A stretch of 64,000 nt of DNA from Streptomyces sp. DI166. Lineage in GTDB: Bacteria > Actinomycetota > Actinomycetes > Streptomycetales > Streptomycetaceae. Position numbers and translations under genes: made by a program. The stretch is taken from assembly GCF_900091315.1 (NCBI RefSeq), contig NZ_FLSP01000021.1, positions 1 through 64,000 on the forward strand. Direction: 5' to 3'. Positions 45,649-55,540 of the stretch are shown here, in pieces (position 1 is the stretch's first letter; every line of letters starts with the position of its first letter). The notes under the pieces are model-generated. The model searched no databases. It was not told where the DNA came from and was given only the letters and a program-made list of their open reading frames with translations.

Positions 45649-45695
45649 GGAACCCAGTGCTTACCGAGAGTCCTGAGAATCCCTGATTTAGGGGA

Positions 45696-45881
45696 TTACC
45701 AGGAGCTCTTGGTCACGCCCGGCAGCTCGCCACGGTGAGCCATCTCACGAAGGCACACGCGGCACAGGCCGAACTTGCGGTACACGGAGTGCGGACGGCC
45801 GCAGCGCTGGCAGCGGGTGTAGCCACGCACACCGAACTTGGGCTTGCGAGCAGCCTTAGCGATCAGAGCCTTCTTCGCCAT
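45696..45881 (-). CDS. rpsZ: 30S ribosomal protein S14, zinc-binding form
   Basis: The 61-residue protein has four cysteines in CQRC and CRVC that bind zinc, and the ending [14 protein letters not shown] 45881 lies five bases from rplE. This is the short C+ form; the longer zinc-free paralogue is not in this window. Confidence 0.96.
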   Translation of the reverse strand: MAKKALIAKAARKPKFGVRGYTRCQRCGRPHSVYRKFGLCRVCLREMAHRGELPGVTKSSW

Positions 45882-45886
45882 CTCGC

Positions 45887-46444
45887 TCACGCCTCCTTGA
45901 ACGGGAAGCCGAGGTGACGGAGAAGGGCGCGGCCCTCTTCGTCGTTGGTCGCCGTGGTGACCACGGTGATGTCCATACCCCGGACACGGTCGATCTTGTC
46001 CTGGTCGATCTCGTGGAACATGACCTGCTCGGTGAGACCGAAGGTGTAGTTGCCACGGCCGTCGAACTGCTTGGGGGACAGACCACGGAAGTCGCGGATG
46101 CGCGGCAGCGCGAGCGACAGGGTGCGGTCCAGGAACTCCCACATGCGGTCGCCACGGAGCGTGACGTGGGCACCGATCGGCTGACCCTCACGCAGCTTGA
46201 ACTGCGCGATGGACTTGCGGGCCTTGGTGACGGCCGGCTTCTGACCGGTGATCGTGGTGAGGTCGCGGATGGCGCCCTCGATCAGCTTGGAGTCGCGGGC
46301 GGCGTCGCCCACACCCATGTTGACCACGATCTTGACGAGGCCGGGAACCTGCATGACGTTCTCGTACTTGAACTCGTCACGCAGCTTGCCCGCGATCTCC
46401 TCGCGGTACTTCGTCTTCAGACGCGGAGTGGTGGTGGTAGCCAT
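45887..46444 (-). CDS. rplE: 50S ribosomal protein L5
   Basis: The 185-residue 5S RNA-binding protein has [21 protein letters not shown] (about 29-49), [14 protein letters not shown] and [19 protein letters not shown]. It overlaps the end of rplX by one base. Confidence 0.97.
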   Translation of the reverse strand: MATTTTPRLKTKYREEIAGKLRDEFKYENVMQVPGLVKIVVNMGVGDAARDSKLIEGAIRDLTTITGQKPAVTKARKSIAQFKLREGQPIGAHVTLRGDRMWEFLDRTLSLALPRIRDFRGLSPKQFDGRGNYTFGLTEQVMFHEIDQDKIDRVRGMDITVVTTATNDEEGRALLRHLGFPFKEA

Positions 46445-46767
46445 CAGATGTCCTCACCCGTCCGCTTGGCAACGCGGATCTTGTTGCCCTCTTCGTCGAA
46501 GCGGTAACCGACACGCGTGACGACCTTCTTGCCGTCCTTCTCCACGACCAGCTGGACGTTGGAGACGTGGATCGGGGCCTCGGTCGTGACGATGCCGCCG
46601 GCCTGGGAACCGCGAGCGGTCGGGCCGGCCTTGGTGTGCTTCTTGACCCGGTTGACACCCTCGACCAGGACGCGCTCCTCGCGCGGGAAAGCGGCAATGA
46701 CCTTGCCCTGCTTGCCCTTGTCCTTACCGGTGATGACCTGGACCAGGTCGCCCTTCTTGATCTTCAT
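46444..46767 (-). CDS. rplX: 50S ribosomal protein L24
   Basis: The 107-residue assembly-initiating protein has the KOW motif near the start ([22 protein letters not shown]) and [18 protein letters not shown]. It lies two bases from rplN. Confidence 0.97.
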   Translation of the reverse strand: MKIKKGDLVQVITGKDKGKQGKVIAAFPREERVLVEGVNRVKKHTKAGPTARGSQAGGIVTTEAPIHVSNVQLVVEKDGKKVVTRVGYRFDEEGNKIRVAKRTGEDI

Positions 46768-46769
46768 GC

Positions 46770-47138
46770 TTACAGCACCTCCGGCGCGAGCGAGATGATC
46801 TTCATGAACTTCTTCTCGCGCAGCTCACGGCCGACCGGGCCGAAGATGCGGGTGCCGCGAGGGTCGCCGTCGTTCTTCAGAATGACAGCGGCGTTCTCGT
46901 CGAAGCGGATGTACGAGCCGTCCGGACGGCGGCGCTCCTTGACGGTGCGAACGATGACCGCCTTGACGACGTCACCCTTCTTCACGTTGCCACCGGGGAT
47001 CGCGTCCTTGACGGTGGCGACGATGACGTCACCGATGCCCGCGTAGCGGCGACCGGAGCCACCGAGCACACGGATGCAAAGGATTTCCTTCGCACCAGTG
47101 TTGTCGGCGACGCGCAGTCGCGACTCCTGCTGGATCAC
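46770..47138 (-). CDS. rplN: 50S ribosomal protein L14
   Basis: The 122-residue protein has [20 protein letters not shown] at its start and [20 protein letters not shown] near the end. It is the first gene of the spc group, separated from rpsQ by two hairpins. Confidence 0.98.
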   Translation of the reverse strand: MIQQESRLRVADNTGAKEILCIRVLGGSGRRYAGIGDVIVATVKDAIPGGNVKKGDVVKAVIVRTVKERRRPDGSYIRFDENAAVILKNDGDPRGTRIFGPVGRELREKKFMKIISLAPEVL

Positions 47139-47166
47139 GTCTATCTCCTGTTTGTCTGCCGGTTCC

Positions 47167-47233
47167 CCGGGAGCCGCTCAGCGAGCGGCTCCCGGAGCCT
47201 GGCGGAACTGACCTGCGGGGTTTGCCCCGCAGG
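47167..47233 (-). terminator. Two tandem hairpins between rpsQ and rplN
   Basis: CCGGGAGCCGCTC/GAGCGGCTCCCGG (47167-47179, 47183-47195) and CCTGCGGGG/CCCCGCAGG (47212-47220, 47225-47233) are perfect stems. They fill the 97-base gap at the S10/spc boundary and probably end or attenuate the S10 transcript. Confidence 0.75.
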
Positions 47234-47235
47234 AA

Positions 47236-47520
47236 TTACTTGGCCTTTTCGAGGATCTCGACGACGCGCCAGCGCTTCGTCGCGGACAGCGGCCGGGTCT
47301 CCATCAGGAGGACGCGGTCGCCGACGCCCGCGGCGTTCTGCTCGTCGTGCGCCTTGAGCTTGTTCGTACGGCGGATGACCTTGCCGTACAGCGCGTGCTT
47401 GACACGGTCCTCGACGGCGACGACGACGGTCTTGTCCATCTTGTCGCTGACGACCAGACCCTCACGGGTCTTGCGGAAACCGCGAGCTTCCTTGTTCTCA
47501 GTCACGTTGCTCTCGCTCAT
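47236..47520 (-). CDS. rpsQ: 30S ribosomal protein S17
   Basis: The 94-residue protein has [21 protein letters not shown] (about 19-39) and the ending [12 protein letters not shown]. It overlaps rpmC by one base and is the last gene of the S10 group. Confidence 0.97.
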   Translation of the reverse strand: MSESNVTENKEARGFRKTREGLVVSDKMDKTVVVAVEDRVKHALYGKVIRRTNKLKAHDEQNAAGVGDRVLLMETRPLSATKRWRVVEILEKAK

Positions 47521-47744
47521 CAGGCGTTCTCCACCGTCTCGATGCCGAGCTCACGCTCACGCATGAGGGTGTAGATCCGGGCGATGTCCTTGCGGACCGC
47601 CTTGAGACGGCCATGGTTCTCGAGCTGACCCGTGGCCGCCTGGAAGCGGAGGTTGAACAGCTCTTCCTTGGCCTCGCGGAGCTTCGCCAGAAGCTCCTCG
47701 TTGCCCAGCTCGCGCAGCTCGGACGCCTTGGTACCGGCCGACAT
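47520..47744 (-). CDS. rpmC: 50S ribosomal protein L29
   Basis: The 74-residue protein has [27 protein letters not shown] near the start and [14 protein letters not shown] later. ATG 47744 overlaps the rplP stop as TGATG. Confidence 0.96.
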   Translation of the reverse strand: MSAGTKASELRELGNEELLAKLREAKEELFNLRFQAATGQLENHGRLKAVRKDIARIYTLMRERELGIETVENA

Positions 47745-48163
47745 CACGCTTCACCTGCCTCGCGCTTGACGATCCGGCACTTCATCGGCAGCTTGTGGGC
47801 CGCACGGGTCAGCGCCTCACGGGCGATCTTCTCGTTGGGGTACGACAGCTCGAACATGACGCGTCCGGGCTTGACGTTGGCGATCCACCACTCCGGCGAA
47901 CCCTTACCGGAACCCATGCGGGTCTCGGCCGGCTTCTTGGTGAGGGGACGGTCCGGGTAGATGTTGATCCAGACCTTGCCGCCACGCTTGATGTGGCGGG
48001 TCATCGCGATACGAGCCGCCTCGATCTGGCGGTTCGTCACGTAGGCCGGGGTCAGCGCCTGGATGCCGTACTCGCCGAACGCAACCTGCGTTCCACCCTT
48101 GGACATACCGTTGCGCTTCGGGTGGTGCTGCTTGCGGTGCTTGACCCTACGGGGGATCAGCAT
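47744..48163 (-). CDS. rplP: 50S ribosomal protein L16
   Basis: The 139-residue protein near the A and P sites has [27 protein letters not shown] N-terminus and [17 protein letters not shown] (about 75-91). It follows rpsC after five bases. Confidence 0.97.
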   Translation of the reverse strand: MLIPRRVKHRKQHHPKRNGMSKGGTQVAFGEYGIQALTPAYVTNRQIEAARIAMTRHIKRGGKVWINIYPDRPLTKKPAETRMGSGKGSPEWWIANVKPGRVMFELSYPNEKIAREALTRAAHKLPMKCRIVKREAGEA

Positions 48164-48168
48164 GACGG

Positions 48169-48990
48169 TCAGGCCTCCGTTCCGGTGCTCTCAGCCGGAG
48201 CGGCGGCGGGAGCCTCGGCCTTGGGGGCCTCGGCGCCGGCAGCCTGCTGCGGCTTGCGACCGCGCCGCTCGCCACCGCGGCCACCACGGGCCGGGCGGTC
48301 GGCACCGCCGCGCGCCGGGCGGTTACCCGCACGGGCAGCGGCGTTCTCGGCGCGGACCTCGGCGATGTTCTTGACGTCGCCCTTGTAGATCCAGACCTTC
48401 ACACCGATGCGGCCGAAGGTCGTCTTGGCCTCGAAGAAGCCGTAGTCCACGTTCGCGCGGAGCGTGTGCAGGGGCACACGGCCCTCGCGGTAGAACTCCG
48501 AGCGGGACATCTCGGCGCCGCCGAGGCGGCCACCGCACTGGATCTTGATGCCCTTGGCGCCGGCCTTCATGGCGGACTGCATGCTCTTGCGCATGGCCCG
48601 ACGGAAGGAGACGCGGGAGGAGAGCTGCTCGGCGACGGCCTGGGCCACCAGCTGAGCGTCCGTCTCCGGGTTCTTGACCTCAAGGATGTTCAGCTGGACC
48701 TGCTTGCCGGTCAGCTTCTCCAGGTCACCGCGGATGCGGTCGGCCTCGGCGCCGCGGCGGCCGATGACGATGCCCGGACGCGCGGTGTGGATGTCCACGC
48801 GGACACGGTCACGGGTGCGCTCGATCTCCACCTTCGAGATACCGGCGCGCTCCATGCCGGACGTCATCATCCGACGGATGGCGACGTCTTCCTTGACGTA
48901 GTCCTTGTACAGCTTGTCGGCGTACCAGCGCGACTTGAAGTCGGTGGTGACACCGAGCCGGAACCCATGCGGGTTTACCTTCTGGCCCAT
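48169..48990 (-). CDS. rpsC: 30S ribosomal protein S3
   Basis: The 273-residue protein has the KH domain ([19 protein letters not shown]) and the S3 C domain ([19 protein letters not shown]). A basic, then Ala/Pro/Glu-rich tail of about 60 residues follows, longer than in E. coli but normal in Streptomyces. It overlaps rplV by one base. Confidence 0.97.
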   Translation of the reverse strand: MGQKVNPHGFRLGVTTDFKSRWYADKLYKDYVKEDVAIRRMMTSGMERAGISKVEIERTRDRVRVDIHTARPGIVIGRRGAEADRIRGDLEKLTGKQVQLNILEVKNPETDAQLVAQAVAEQLSSRVSFRRAMRKSMQSAMKAGAKGIKIQCGGRLGGAEMSRSEFYREGRVPLHTLRANVDYGFFEAKTTFGRIGVKVWIYKGDVKNIAEVRAENAAARAGNRPARGGADRPARGGRGGERRGRKPQQAAGAEAPKAEAPAAAPAESTGTEA

Positions 48991-49337
48991 TACCGGGTTC
49001 CTTCCTTGCTGCTGACGACCACGGTGATGTGGCTGGTCCGCTTGCGGATCCGGTAGGCACGGCCCTGGGCGCGCGGACGGAACCGCTTCAGGGTCGGACC
49101 CTCGTCGACGTAGGCCTCGGAAACGAAGAGGCTGTCGACATCGGTGTGGTCGTAGTTGTGCGCGGCGTTGGCGATGGCGCTGTCGAGCACCTTGCCGACC
49201 GGCACGGAGGCGGCCTGCGGAGCGAATCGCAGGACCGCCTGGGCCTCCGTGGCGTCCATGCCACGGATGAGGTCCACCACGCGGCGGGCCTTCATGGGCG
49301 TGACGCGGATGTACCGCGCCTGGGCCCTGGCTTCCAT
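48990..49337 (-). CDS. rplV: 50S ribosomal protein L22
   Basis: The 115-residue exit-tunnel protein has [20 protein letters not shown] (about 8-27) and [19 protein letters not shown]. It is 43 bases after rpsS. Confidence 0.97.
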   Translation of the reverse strand: MEARAQARYIRVTPMKARRVVDLIRGMDATEAQAVLRFAPQAASVPVGKVLDSAIANAAHNYDHTDVDSLFVSEAYVDEGPTLKRFRPRAQGRAYRIRKRTSHITVVVSSKEGTR

Positions 49338-49380
49338 GGTTGTCCCTTCAGTTACTTACGTGTCTGAATGCGATCCGCTA

Positions 49381-49662
49381 CTAGCGGCGCTTCGACTTCC
49401 GGTCTTCCTTGACGTGACCCCGGAAGGTGCGCGTCGGCGAGAACTCGCCGAGCTTGTGGCCGACCATCGACTCGGTGACGAACACCGGGATGTGGGTCTT
49501 GCCGTTGTGCACCGCGATCGTGTGGCCGAGCATGGCCGGGACGATCATCGAGCGACGGGACCAGGTCTTGATGACGTTCTTGGTGCCGGCTTCGTTCTGG
49601 GCGTCCACCTTCTTGATCAGGTGGTCGTCGACGAAGGGCCCCTTCTTGAGACTGCGCGGCAT
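49381..49662 (-). CDS. rpsS: 30S ribosomal protein S19
   Basis: The 93-residue protein has [19 protein letters not shown] at its start and [19 protein letters not shown] near its end. It is 12 bases after rplB. Confidence 0.98.
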   Translation of the reverse strand: MPRSLKKGPFVDDHLIKKVDAQNEAGTKNVIKTWSRRSMIVPAMLGHTIAVHNGKTHIPVFVTESMVGHKLGEFSPTRTFRGHVKEDRKSKRR

Positions 49663-49674
49663 CTAAACCCGCTC

Positions 49675-50511
49675 CTAGCGCTTCTTGTTCGTCTTGCGGC
49701 GGCGGACGATGTACTTGTTGCTCGCCTTCTTGGGAGCACGAGTACGACCTTCCTTCTGACCCCAGGGGCTGACCGGGTGGCGACCACCGGAGGTCTTGCC
49801 CTCACCACCACCGTGGGGGTGGTCAACCGGGTTCATCGCCACACCGCGGACGGTCGGGCGGACGCCCAGCCAGCGCTTGCGGCCGGCCTTACCCCAGTTG
49901 ATGTTGCTCTGCTCGGCGTTGCCGACCTCGCCGACGGTGGCGCGGCAGCGCACGTCGACCAGGCGGATCTCACCGGAGGGCATGCGCAGGTGGGCCATCT
50001 GGCCCTCCTTCGCGAGCAGCTGCACGGAGGCACCGGCGGAGCGGGCGAACTTGGCACCGCCACCGGGACGGAGCTCGATCGCGTGGATCGTGGTACCGAC
50101 CGGGATGTTGCGGAGCGCCAGGTTGTTGCCCGGCTTGATGTCGGCCCCGGGACCGTTCTCGACGCGGTCACCCTGCTGCAGGTTGCGCGGGGCGAGGATG
50201 TAGCGCTTCTCGCCGTCGGCGTAGTGCAGCAGCGCGATGCGCGCGGTGCGGTTGGGGTCGTACTCGATGTGCGCGACCTTCGCGGGCACGCCGTCCTTGT
50301 CGTGCCGACGGAAGTCGATCACGCGGTAGGCGCGCTTGTGTCCGCCACCCTGGTGGCGAACGGTCACACGACCGGCGTTGTTACGGCCGCCCTTGCTGTG
50401 CAGGGGGCGGACCAGCGACTTCTCCGGCGTGGACCGCGTGACCTCGACGAAGTCGGCAACGCTGGAACCACGACGGCCCGGCGTAGTCGGCTTGTACTTG
50501 CGGATTCCCAT
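49675..50511 (-). CDS. rplB: 50S ribosomal protein L2
   Basis: The 278-residue peptidyl-transferase-centre protein has [20 protein letters not shown] at its start, [18 protein letters not shown] and the conserved histidine region [21 protein letters not shown]. It is 38 bases after rplW. Confidence 0.98.
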   Translation of the reverse strand: MGIRKYKPTTPGRRGSSVADFVEVTRSTPEKSLVRPLHSKGGRNNAGRVTVRHQGGGHKRAYRVIDFRRHDKDGVPAKVAHIEYDPNRTARIALLHYADGEKRYILAPRNLQQGDRVENGPGADIKPGNNLALRNIPVGTTIHAIELRPGGGAKFARSAGASVQLLAKEGQMAHLRMPSGEIRLVDVRCRATVGEVGNAEQSNINWGKAGRKRWLGVRPTVRGVAMNPVDHPHGGGEGKTSGGRHPVSPWGQKEGRTRAPKKASNKYIVRRRKTNKKR

Positions 50512-50549
50512 TTCTCAGTCCTCGTCCGATATCGGACGATCCGACCCGC

Positions 50550-50969
50550 TTACGCGGTCGGACCGCCGAAGATGTCGATACGGTCGCCCTCGGCGAGGGT
50601 CACGATCGCCCGCTTGCTGTCGGCGCGCTTGCCGAAGCCGGTGCGGGTCCGCTTGCGCTTGCCCTGGCGGTTGATCGTGTTGACCCCGGTGACCTTGACC
50701 TCGAAGACCGACTCGACGGCCTGCTTGATCTGGGTCTTGTTGGCACGCGGGTCGACGATGAACGTGTACTTGCCCTCGTCGAGGAGCGCGTAGCTCTTCT
50801 CGGAGACGACCGGCTTGAGCAGCACGTCACGGGGGTCCGTGAAGGACTTGCTCAGCGGGGTCTCGACGGTGTTCTTGCCCTCGGCGGCGTGGCGACGCGC
50901 CTTGGCGACGCGCGCGGCCTTGGCGGCCTTCGCGGCCTTGGAGGCAATGGCGGGGTGACGGATAGCCAT
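50550..50969 (-). CDS. rplW: 50S ribosomal protein L23
   Basis: The 139-residue protein at the exit-tunnel rim has [29 protein letters not shown] (about 45-73) and the ending [14 protein letters not shown]. The Ala/Lys-rich first 35 residues are an extension usual in streptomycetes. It overlaps rplD by one base. Confidence 0.96.
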   Translation of the reverse strand: MAIRHPAIASKAAKAAKAARVAKARRHAAEGKNTVETPLSKSFTDPRDVLLKPVVSEKSYALLDEGKYTFIVDPRANKTQIKQAVESVFEVKVTGVNTINRQGKRKRTRTGFGKRADSKRAIVTLAEGDRIDIFGGPTA

Positions 50970-51622
50970 CAGGCCTCGCTCCCTTCGGTGTCAGTGGCCT
51001 TCGGGCCGGACACGAAGGACTCGAAGGCGGCCTGGGTGAAGACCACGTCGTCCGAGACGAGAACGTCGTACGTGTTCAGCTGGCCCGGCTCCAGGATGTG
51101 GACCTGGGGCAGGTTGCGGGCGGACAGCCACGCGGCCTCGTCGGCACGCTCGACGACCAGGAGCAGGTTCTTGCGCTCCGAGATCTTGCCGAACAGCGTC
51201 TTGGCGGCCTTGGTCGAGGGGGTCTCGCCCTCGATGACGCCGGAGACGACGTGGATGCGGTTGTGGCGGGCCCGGTCGGTGAGGGCACCGCGCAGGGCGG
51301 CGGCCTTCATCTTCTTGGGCGTCCGCTGCGAGTAGTCGCGCGGCACGGGACCGTGCACGACGCCACCACCGGCGAACTGCGGGGCGCGGGTCGAGCCCTG
51401 ACGGGCGCGGCCGGTGCCCTTCTGGCGGTACGGCTTCTTGCCGCCACCACGGACTTCACCGCGGGTCTTGGTCTTGTGGGTGCCCTGACGGGCAGCGGCC
51501 AGCTGCGCGACGACGACCTGGTGGATCAGCGGAACGCTGACCTTGGCGTCGAAGATCTCCGCGGGGAGCTCGACGGAACCGGCCTTGTCGCCCGCCGGCG
51601 AAAGGATGTCAACAGTGCTCAT
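50969..51622 (-). CDS. rplD: 50S ribosomal protein L4
   Basis: The 217-residue protein has [41 protein letters not shown] (about 38-78), whose loop reaches the exit tunnel. L4 is the autoregulator of S10 operons in enterobacteria; no such site is identified here. It is eight bases after rplC. Confidence 0.97.
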   Translation of the reverse strand: MSTVDILSPAGDKAGSVELPAEIFDAKVSVPLIHQVVVAQLAAARQGTHKTKTRGEVRGGGKKPYRQKGTGRARQGSTRAPQFAGGGVVHGPVPRDYSQRTPKKMKAAALRGALTDRARHNRIHVVSGVIEGETPSTKAAKTLFGKISERKNLLLVVERADEAAWLSARNLPQVHILEPGQLNTYDVLVSDDVVFTQAAFESFVSGPKATDTEGSEA

Positions 51623-51630
51623 CGGTTACC

Positions 51631-52275
51631 TCAGGCCCCCTTGGCCGCGGTGCGGACCAGGACGAGGCCGCCGTTCGGACCGGGAACCGCGCCCTTGATG
51701 AGCAGCAGACCCTTCTCCGCGTCAACGGCGTGGACGGTCAGGTTCTGGGTGGTGACCCGCTCGTTGCCCATGCGACCCGCCATGCGGAGGCCCTTGAACA
51801 CACGGCCCGGGGTGGCGCAGCCACCGATGGAACCGGGGGAGCGGTGCTTGCGCTGGGTGCCGTGACCGGCGCCGAGGCCACCGAAGTTGTGGCGCTTCAT
51901 GACACCGGCGAAGCCCTTGCCCTTGCTCTTGCCGGTGACGTCGACCTTGATGCCCGCCTCGAACACCTCGGCGGTGATCTCCTGGCCGAGGGTGTACTCG
52001 GAGGCGTCCGAGGTACGGATCTCGACGAGGTGGCGGCGGGGGGTGACGTCGGCCTTGGCGAAGTGGCCCTTGAGGGGCTTGTTCACCTTGCGCGGGTCGA
52101 TCTCGCCGAAGGCGATCTGGACCGACTCGTAGCCGTCGGTGTCGTTCGTACGGACCTGGGTCACGACGTTCGGGCCGGCCTTGACGACGGTGACCGGAAC
52201 AACACGGTTGTTCTCGTCCCACACCTGCGTCATGCCGAGCTTCTCGCCCAGGATGCCCTTGATCTGCTTAGCCAT
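51631..52275 (-). CDS. rplC: 50S ribosomal protein L3
   Basis: The 214-residue protein has [26 protein letters not shown] (about 5-30) and [36 protein letters not shown] (about 136-170). It is 17 bases after rpsJ. Confidence 0.98.
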   Translation of the reverse strand: MAKQIKGILGEKLGMTQVWDENNRVVPVTVVKAGPNVVTQVRTNDTDGYESVQIAFGEIDPRKVNKPLKGHFAKADVTPRRHLVEIRTSDASEYTLGQEITAEVFEAGIKVDVTGKSKGKGFAGVMKRHNFGGLGAGHGTQRKHRSPGSIGGCATPGRVFKGLRMAGRMGNERVTTQNLTVHAVDAEKGLLLIKGAVPGPNGGLVLVRTAAKGA

Positions 52276-52292
52276 TCTCAGATCACCGGCCC

Positions 52293-52601
52293 TCAGAGCT
52301 TGATCTCGATGTCGACACCGGCCGGGAGGTCGAGTCGCATCAGAGAGTCAACGGTCTTGGGGGTGGGGTCGAGGATGTCGATCAGGCGCTTGTGCGTGCG
52401 CATCTCGAAGTGCTCGCGCGAGTCCTTGTACTTGTGCGGCGACTTGATGACGCAGTACACGTTCTTCTCAGTGGGCAGCGGCACCGGGCCCGCGACCGAC
52501 GCACCAGTGCGGGTCACCGTCTCGACGATCTTCTTCGCCGAGGAGTCGATGACCTCGTGGTCGTAGGCCTTGAGCCGGATGCGGATCTTCTGTCCCGCCA
52601 T
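52293..52601 (-). CDS. rpsJ: 30S ribosomal protein S10
   Basis: The 102-residue protein ([21 protein letters not shown], then [17 protein letters not shown]) is the first gene of the S10 operon. Its ribosome site is unusual: the best match, AAAGGA, lies 13-14 bases before ATG 52601, and the bases between form the small palindrome CTACT-AGTAG. The leader is about 375 bases long. Confidence 0.97.
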   Translation of the reverse strand: MAGQKIRIRLKAYDHEVIDSSAKKIVETVTRTGASVAGPVPLPTEKNVYCVIKSPHKYKDSREHFEMRTHKRLIDILDPTPKTVDSLMRLDLPAGVDIEIKL

Positions 52602-52663
52602 GGCTACTCAGTAGTCCTTTGTCTCGTAAAGCTCTGGAACCCGGTGTTCCTGTGTCCCGTTCT

Positions 52664-52680
52664 CCGACCCACGCGGTCGG
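52664..52680 (-). promoter_or_regulatory. Shared r-protein leader hairpin, rpsJ copy
   Basis: As RNA this reads CCGACCGCGTGGGTCGG, a six-base stem with a GCGTG loop, preceded by CGACACGC. An identical 17-base hairpin preceded by CGACACAC lies in the rpsL leader at 62053-62069. The 3' half also pairs with an upstream CCCACGC (complement of 52729-52735). Confidence 0.65.
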
Positions 52681-52982
52681 GCGTGTCGCGCTCCCGCTGA
52701 CACAGATGTCCCTTGTTCGAACATCCCTGCGTGGGAACACGGCCCTTCCGGAACCGAGGACCGAGGGCCAGGAGGCCCACCGGGTGCCTGGCCGGTACCG
52801 CACCACACTTCCCGGAAGATTCCCGTACGTCCGCCCCAGTGCTGCCCTCAGGCAGTTAGGACGACGAGTACTGTGGGACTCGCTTCCGGTCCTCCCGGCG
52901 GGAGGCGCGCAGCATCAACACTCGACCGAGCAACTCGGACAGTCTGCCATATGGGGCACCGCCTCCGCCAATCGAGCCGGAG

Positions 52983-53010
52983 AGAATACCCCGGGAGTGA
53001 CGCAGGTCAA
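52983..53010 (-). promoter_or_regulatory. Sigma-70 type promoter of the S10 operon
   Basis: TTGACC (complement of 53005-53010), a 16-base spacer and TATTCT (complement of 52983-52988). The same boxes drive rplM. Transcription would start near 52976. Confidence 0.7.
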
Positions 53011-53098
53011 ACACGGGGCGCCGACGCCGACGGCCCCCCGTTCAACTGGTCCATACCAACCTCTTGCCCCCGTCCCGCCCGCGCAGCAAGCTCACTGC

Positions 53099-54043
53099 AT
53101 GGAGCTGGAGTTACGGCATCTGAGGACCATCCGGACGATCGCCGACGCGGGCAGTCTCACCCGGGCGGCCACCGTACTCGGGCTCGCCCAGCCCGCGCTC
53201 AGCGCGCAGCTCAGGCGGATCGAGCGGGCACTGGGGGGCGTGCTGTTCGAGCGGGGCCGGTACGGGGTGCGGGCGACCGCCCTCGGTGAGCTGGTGCTGG
53301 AGCGCACCCGGGTCGTGCTGCCCGCCGTCTCGGAGCTGCAGCGGGAGGCGGCCCGGTTCGCGCGGGCGCGGCGGGACACCGAGCGGCTGCGGATCGGCGG
53401 CATCCACGGCCCCCTCCTCGGCGCACTGGTCGCCGGAATTGCGGACACCCTCCCCGACGCCACCGTCACCACCTGCGCCTCCTGGTCGGAGCGGGAACTG
53501 GCGCGGCAGCTGACCGAGGGGCGGCTCGACTTCGCGCTGGCCGGGACCTGCGGCTCGGCCGCTCCGCCGGGCGCGGAGCACCTGGTGTGGCGGGAGATCG
53601 CCGTGGACCCGGTACGGGTCATGCTCGCCGAGGGCCACCCGCTCGCCGGCCGCCCCGCGATCGGCCTCGACGCGCTCGCCGACCAGGAGTGGGCCTGCGT
53701 CCCCGGCGACGGCTGCTTCGCGGACTGCTTCACCGCCGCCTGCGCCCGCGCCGGGTTCACCCCGCGCCGGATGTACGAGACGGACACCGCCTCCTGCGTC
53801 CACCTGGTCCGGGTCGGCCGCGCGGTCGGCCTGTGCCGGGCCTCCTTCCCGCCGACGCCCGGCATCGCCGTCCGGCCGCTCACCGGCACTCCCCTGGTCT
53901 GGCGCCATCTGCTGGGCTGGCATCCGGGGGCCCAGCGCCCGGATGCCGCGGCCGCGGTCCTGGACCGGGCCCGCAGCGCCCACGCGGCCCTGGTGAGAGC
54001 CGTGGCACCGCCTTCCATAACACCGGGCCAGGGGGTCGACTGA
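53099..54043 (+). CDS. LysR-family transcriptional regulator
   Basis: The 314-residue regulator has the LysR winged helix at about 1-60 (ELELRHLRTIRTIADAGSLTRAATVLGLAQPALSAQLRRIE) and a substrate-binding domain (about 90-300). ATG 53099 is chosen because the domain begins there; the open frame extends upstream without support. It ends 81 bases before the streptogrisin-like protease gene on the same strand, so the protease may be a target. The effector is unknown. Confidence 0.85.
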   Translation: MELELRHLRTIRTIADAGSLTRAATVLGLAQPALSAQLRRIERALGGVLFERGRYGVRATALGELVLERTRVVLPAVSELQREAARFARARRDTERLRIGGIHGPLLGALVAGIADTLPDATVTTCASWSERELARQLTEGRLDFALAGTCGSAAPPGAEHLVWREIAVDPVRVMLAEGHPLAGRPAIGLDALADQEWACVPGDGCFADCFTAACARAGFTPRRMYETDTASCVHLVRVGRAVGLCRASFPPTPGIAVRPLTGTPLVWRHLLGWHPGAQRPDAAAAVLDRARSAHAALVRAVAPPSITPGQGVD

Positions 54044-54124
54044 CGTCTTATGCCGCCCGCGCGGCCCTCCCTACGGTTTGGGCACTTCCCCGCACTTCCC
54101 CGACCGTTTCGGAGGAGACCATCC

Positions 54125-55471
54125 ATGCTCCACAGACTGTGCACGGGGGCGGTGGCGGCCGCCGCGCTGCTCGTGGCCGGGCTCAGCGGCTCCGCGAGCG
54201 CCGGCACCGAACCGTCCCCGTCCACCGCGCCCGGCGCCGCACAGACCCTCAAGAGCGCCGAGGCCCCGCCCGCCCTGGTCAACGCCATGAGTCGTGACCT
54301 CGGCATCGACACCCGGCAGGCCTACACCCGGCTCGCCAACGAGGCCGAGGCGGGCGCCACCGCCGGACGGCTGCGCGCCGACCTGGGCAAGGACTTCGCC
54401 GGTGCCTGGGTGCGCGGCGCCGAATCGGCCACGCTGACCGTCGCCACGACCGACCGCGCCGACATACCGGCGATCGAGGCGCGGGGCGCCACCGCGAGGC
54501 TCGTCCGCCATTCCCTGGCCGACCTGGACGCCGCCAAGGCCCGCCTGGACCGTACGGCGCGCGAGGCCACCACCGGCACCCCGGTCTGGTACGTCGACGT
54601 GCGCGACAACGCCCTGGTGGTGGAGGAGGCCCGGCCGGGCGCCGCACGCGCCCTGCTGTCCGCGGCCGGGGTCGACAGCTCCCTCGCGAAGATCGTGCGC
54701 ACCTCCGAACTCCCGCGTCCGCTCTACGACTTGCGGGGCGGGGACGCGTACTACATCAACAGCGGCTCGCGCTGCTCGATCGGCTTCCCGGTCACCCGCG
54801 GCACCCAGCACGGCTTCGCCACCGCCGGTCACTGCGGCCGGGCGGGCAACAGCACCACCGGCTCCAACCGGGTCGCCCAGGGCACCTTCCAGGCGTCCGT
54901 CTTCCCCGGCAGCGACATGGCGTGGGTGGCGGTCAACAGCAACTGGACGGCGACGCCCACCGTCGTCGGCTCCGCCGTCCAGGTCGCCGGGTCGACGCAG
55001 GCCGTGGTGGGGGCGTCGGTGTGCCGCTCCGGGTCCACGACGGGCTGGCACTGCGGCACGATCCAGCAGCACAACACCAGCGTGACCTATCCCGAGGGCA
55101 CCATCACCGGCGTCACGCGGACCTCGGTGTGCGCCGAGCCGGGCGACTCGGGCGGCTCGTACATCTCCGGCAGCCAGGCGCAGGGCGTCACCTCGGGCGG
55201 CTCGGGCGACTGCCGGACCGGCGGGACGACGTTCTTCCAGCCGATCAACCCGATCCTGCAGTCCTACGGCCTCACCCTGAAGACGACCTCCAGCGGTCCC
55301 GGTGACCCGGGCGACCCGGGCGAGCCCGGCGGCACCTGGTCGGCCGGCACCGTCTACCAGGCGGGCGCCACGGTGACCTACGGCGGGGCGACCTACCGCT
55401 GCATCCAGGGCCACCAGGCCCAGCCGGGCTGGGAGCCCCCGAACGTCCCGGCGCTCTGGCAGCGCCTCTGA
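54125..55471 (+). CDS. Secreted S1 (streptogrisin C-like) serine protease with chitin-binding domain
   Basis: The 448-residue preproenzyme has a signal peptide (1-26, cleavage near ASA), a propeptide (about 50-205, alpha-lytic protease type) and a catalytic domain (about 205-385) with H236 (TAGHCG), D264 (GSDMAWV) and S342 (GDSGGS). After a GDPGDPGEPGG linker a family 5/12 carbohydrate-binding domain follows (403-448, ending PPNVPALWQRL). Six cysteines in the mature enzyme suggest three disulfides. ATG 54125 has GGAGGAG upstream. This layout matches streptogrisin C. Confidence 0.92.
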   Translation: MLHRLCTGAVAAAALLVAGLSGSASAGTEPSPSTAPGAAQTLKSAEAPPALVNAMSRDLGIDTRQAYTRLANEAEAGATAGRLRADLGKDFAGAWVRGAESATLTVATTDRADIPAIEARGATARLVRHSLADLDAAKARLDRTAREATTGTPVWYVDVRDNALVVEEARPGAARALLSAAGVDSSLAKIVRTSELPRPLYDLRGGDAYYINSGSRCSIGFPVTRGTQHGFATAGHCGRAGNSTTGSNRVAQGTFQASVFPGSDMAWVAVNSNWTATPTVVGSAVQVAGSTQAVVGASVCRSGSTTGWHCGTIQQHNTSVTYPEGTITGVTRTSVCAEPGDSGGSYISGSQAQGVTSGGSGDCRTGGTTFFQPINPILQSYGLTLKTTSSGPGDPGDPGEPGGTWSAGTVYQAGATVTYGGATYRCIQGHQAQPGWEPPNVPALWQRL

Positions 55472-55479
55472 GACGACTC

Positions 55480-55516
55480 CGGCCCCGGGTACGCCGCATC
55501 GGCGCCCCCGGGGCCG
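55480..55516. terminator. Bidirectional terminator between the protease and cupin genes
   Basis: CGGCCCCGGG (55480-55489) and CCCGGGGCCG (55507-55516) are perfect ten-base arms, flanked by a further GACGAC/GTCGTC pair. It serves two converging genes. Confidence 0.75.
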
Positions 55517-55540
55517 CTGGTCGTCCGGAGCCTGCTCGGT

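Larger units (their letters stand above)
52602..53098. other. 497-bp divergent region: S10-operon leader and promoter, LysR gene upstream
   Basis: From about 52602 to 52976 this is the untranslated leader of rpsJ, holding the shared r-protein hairpin at 52664-52680 and a GGAAC/GTTCC hairpin at 52637-52651. The rpsJ promoter follows at 52983-53010. The rest should contain the promoter of the LysR gene, but no clear boxes are visible. Confidence 0.6.
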
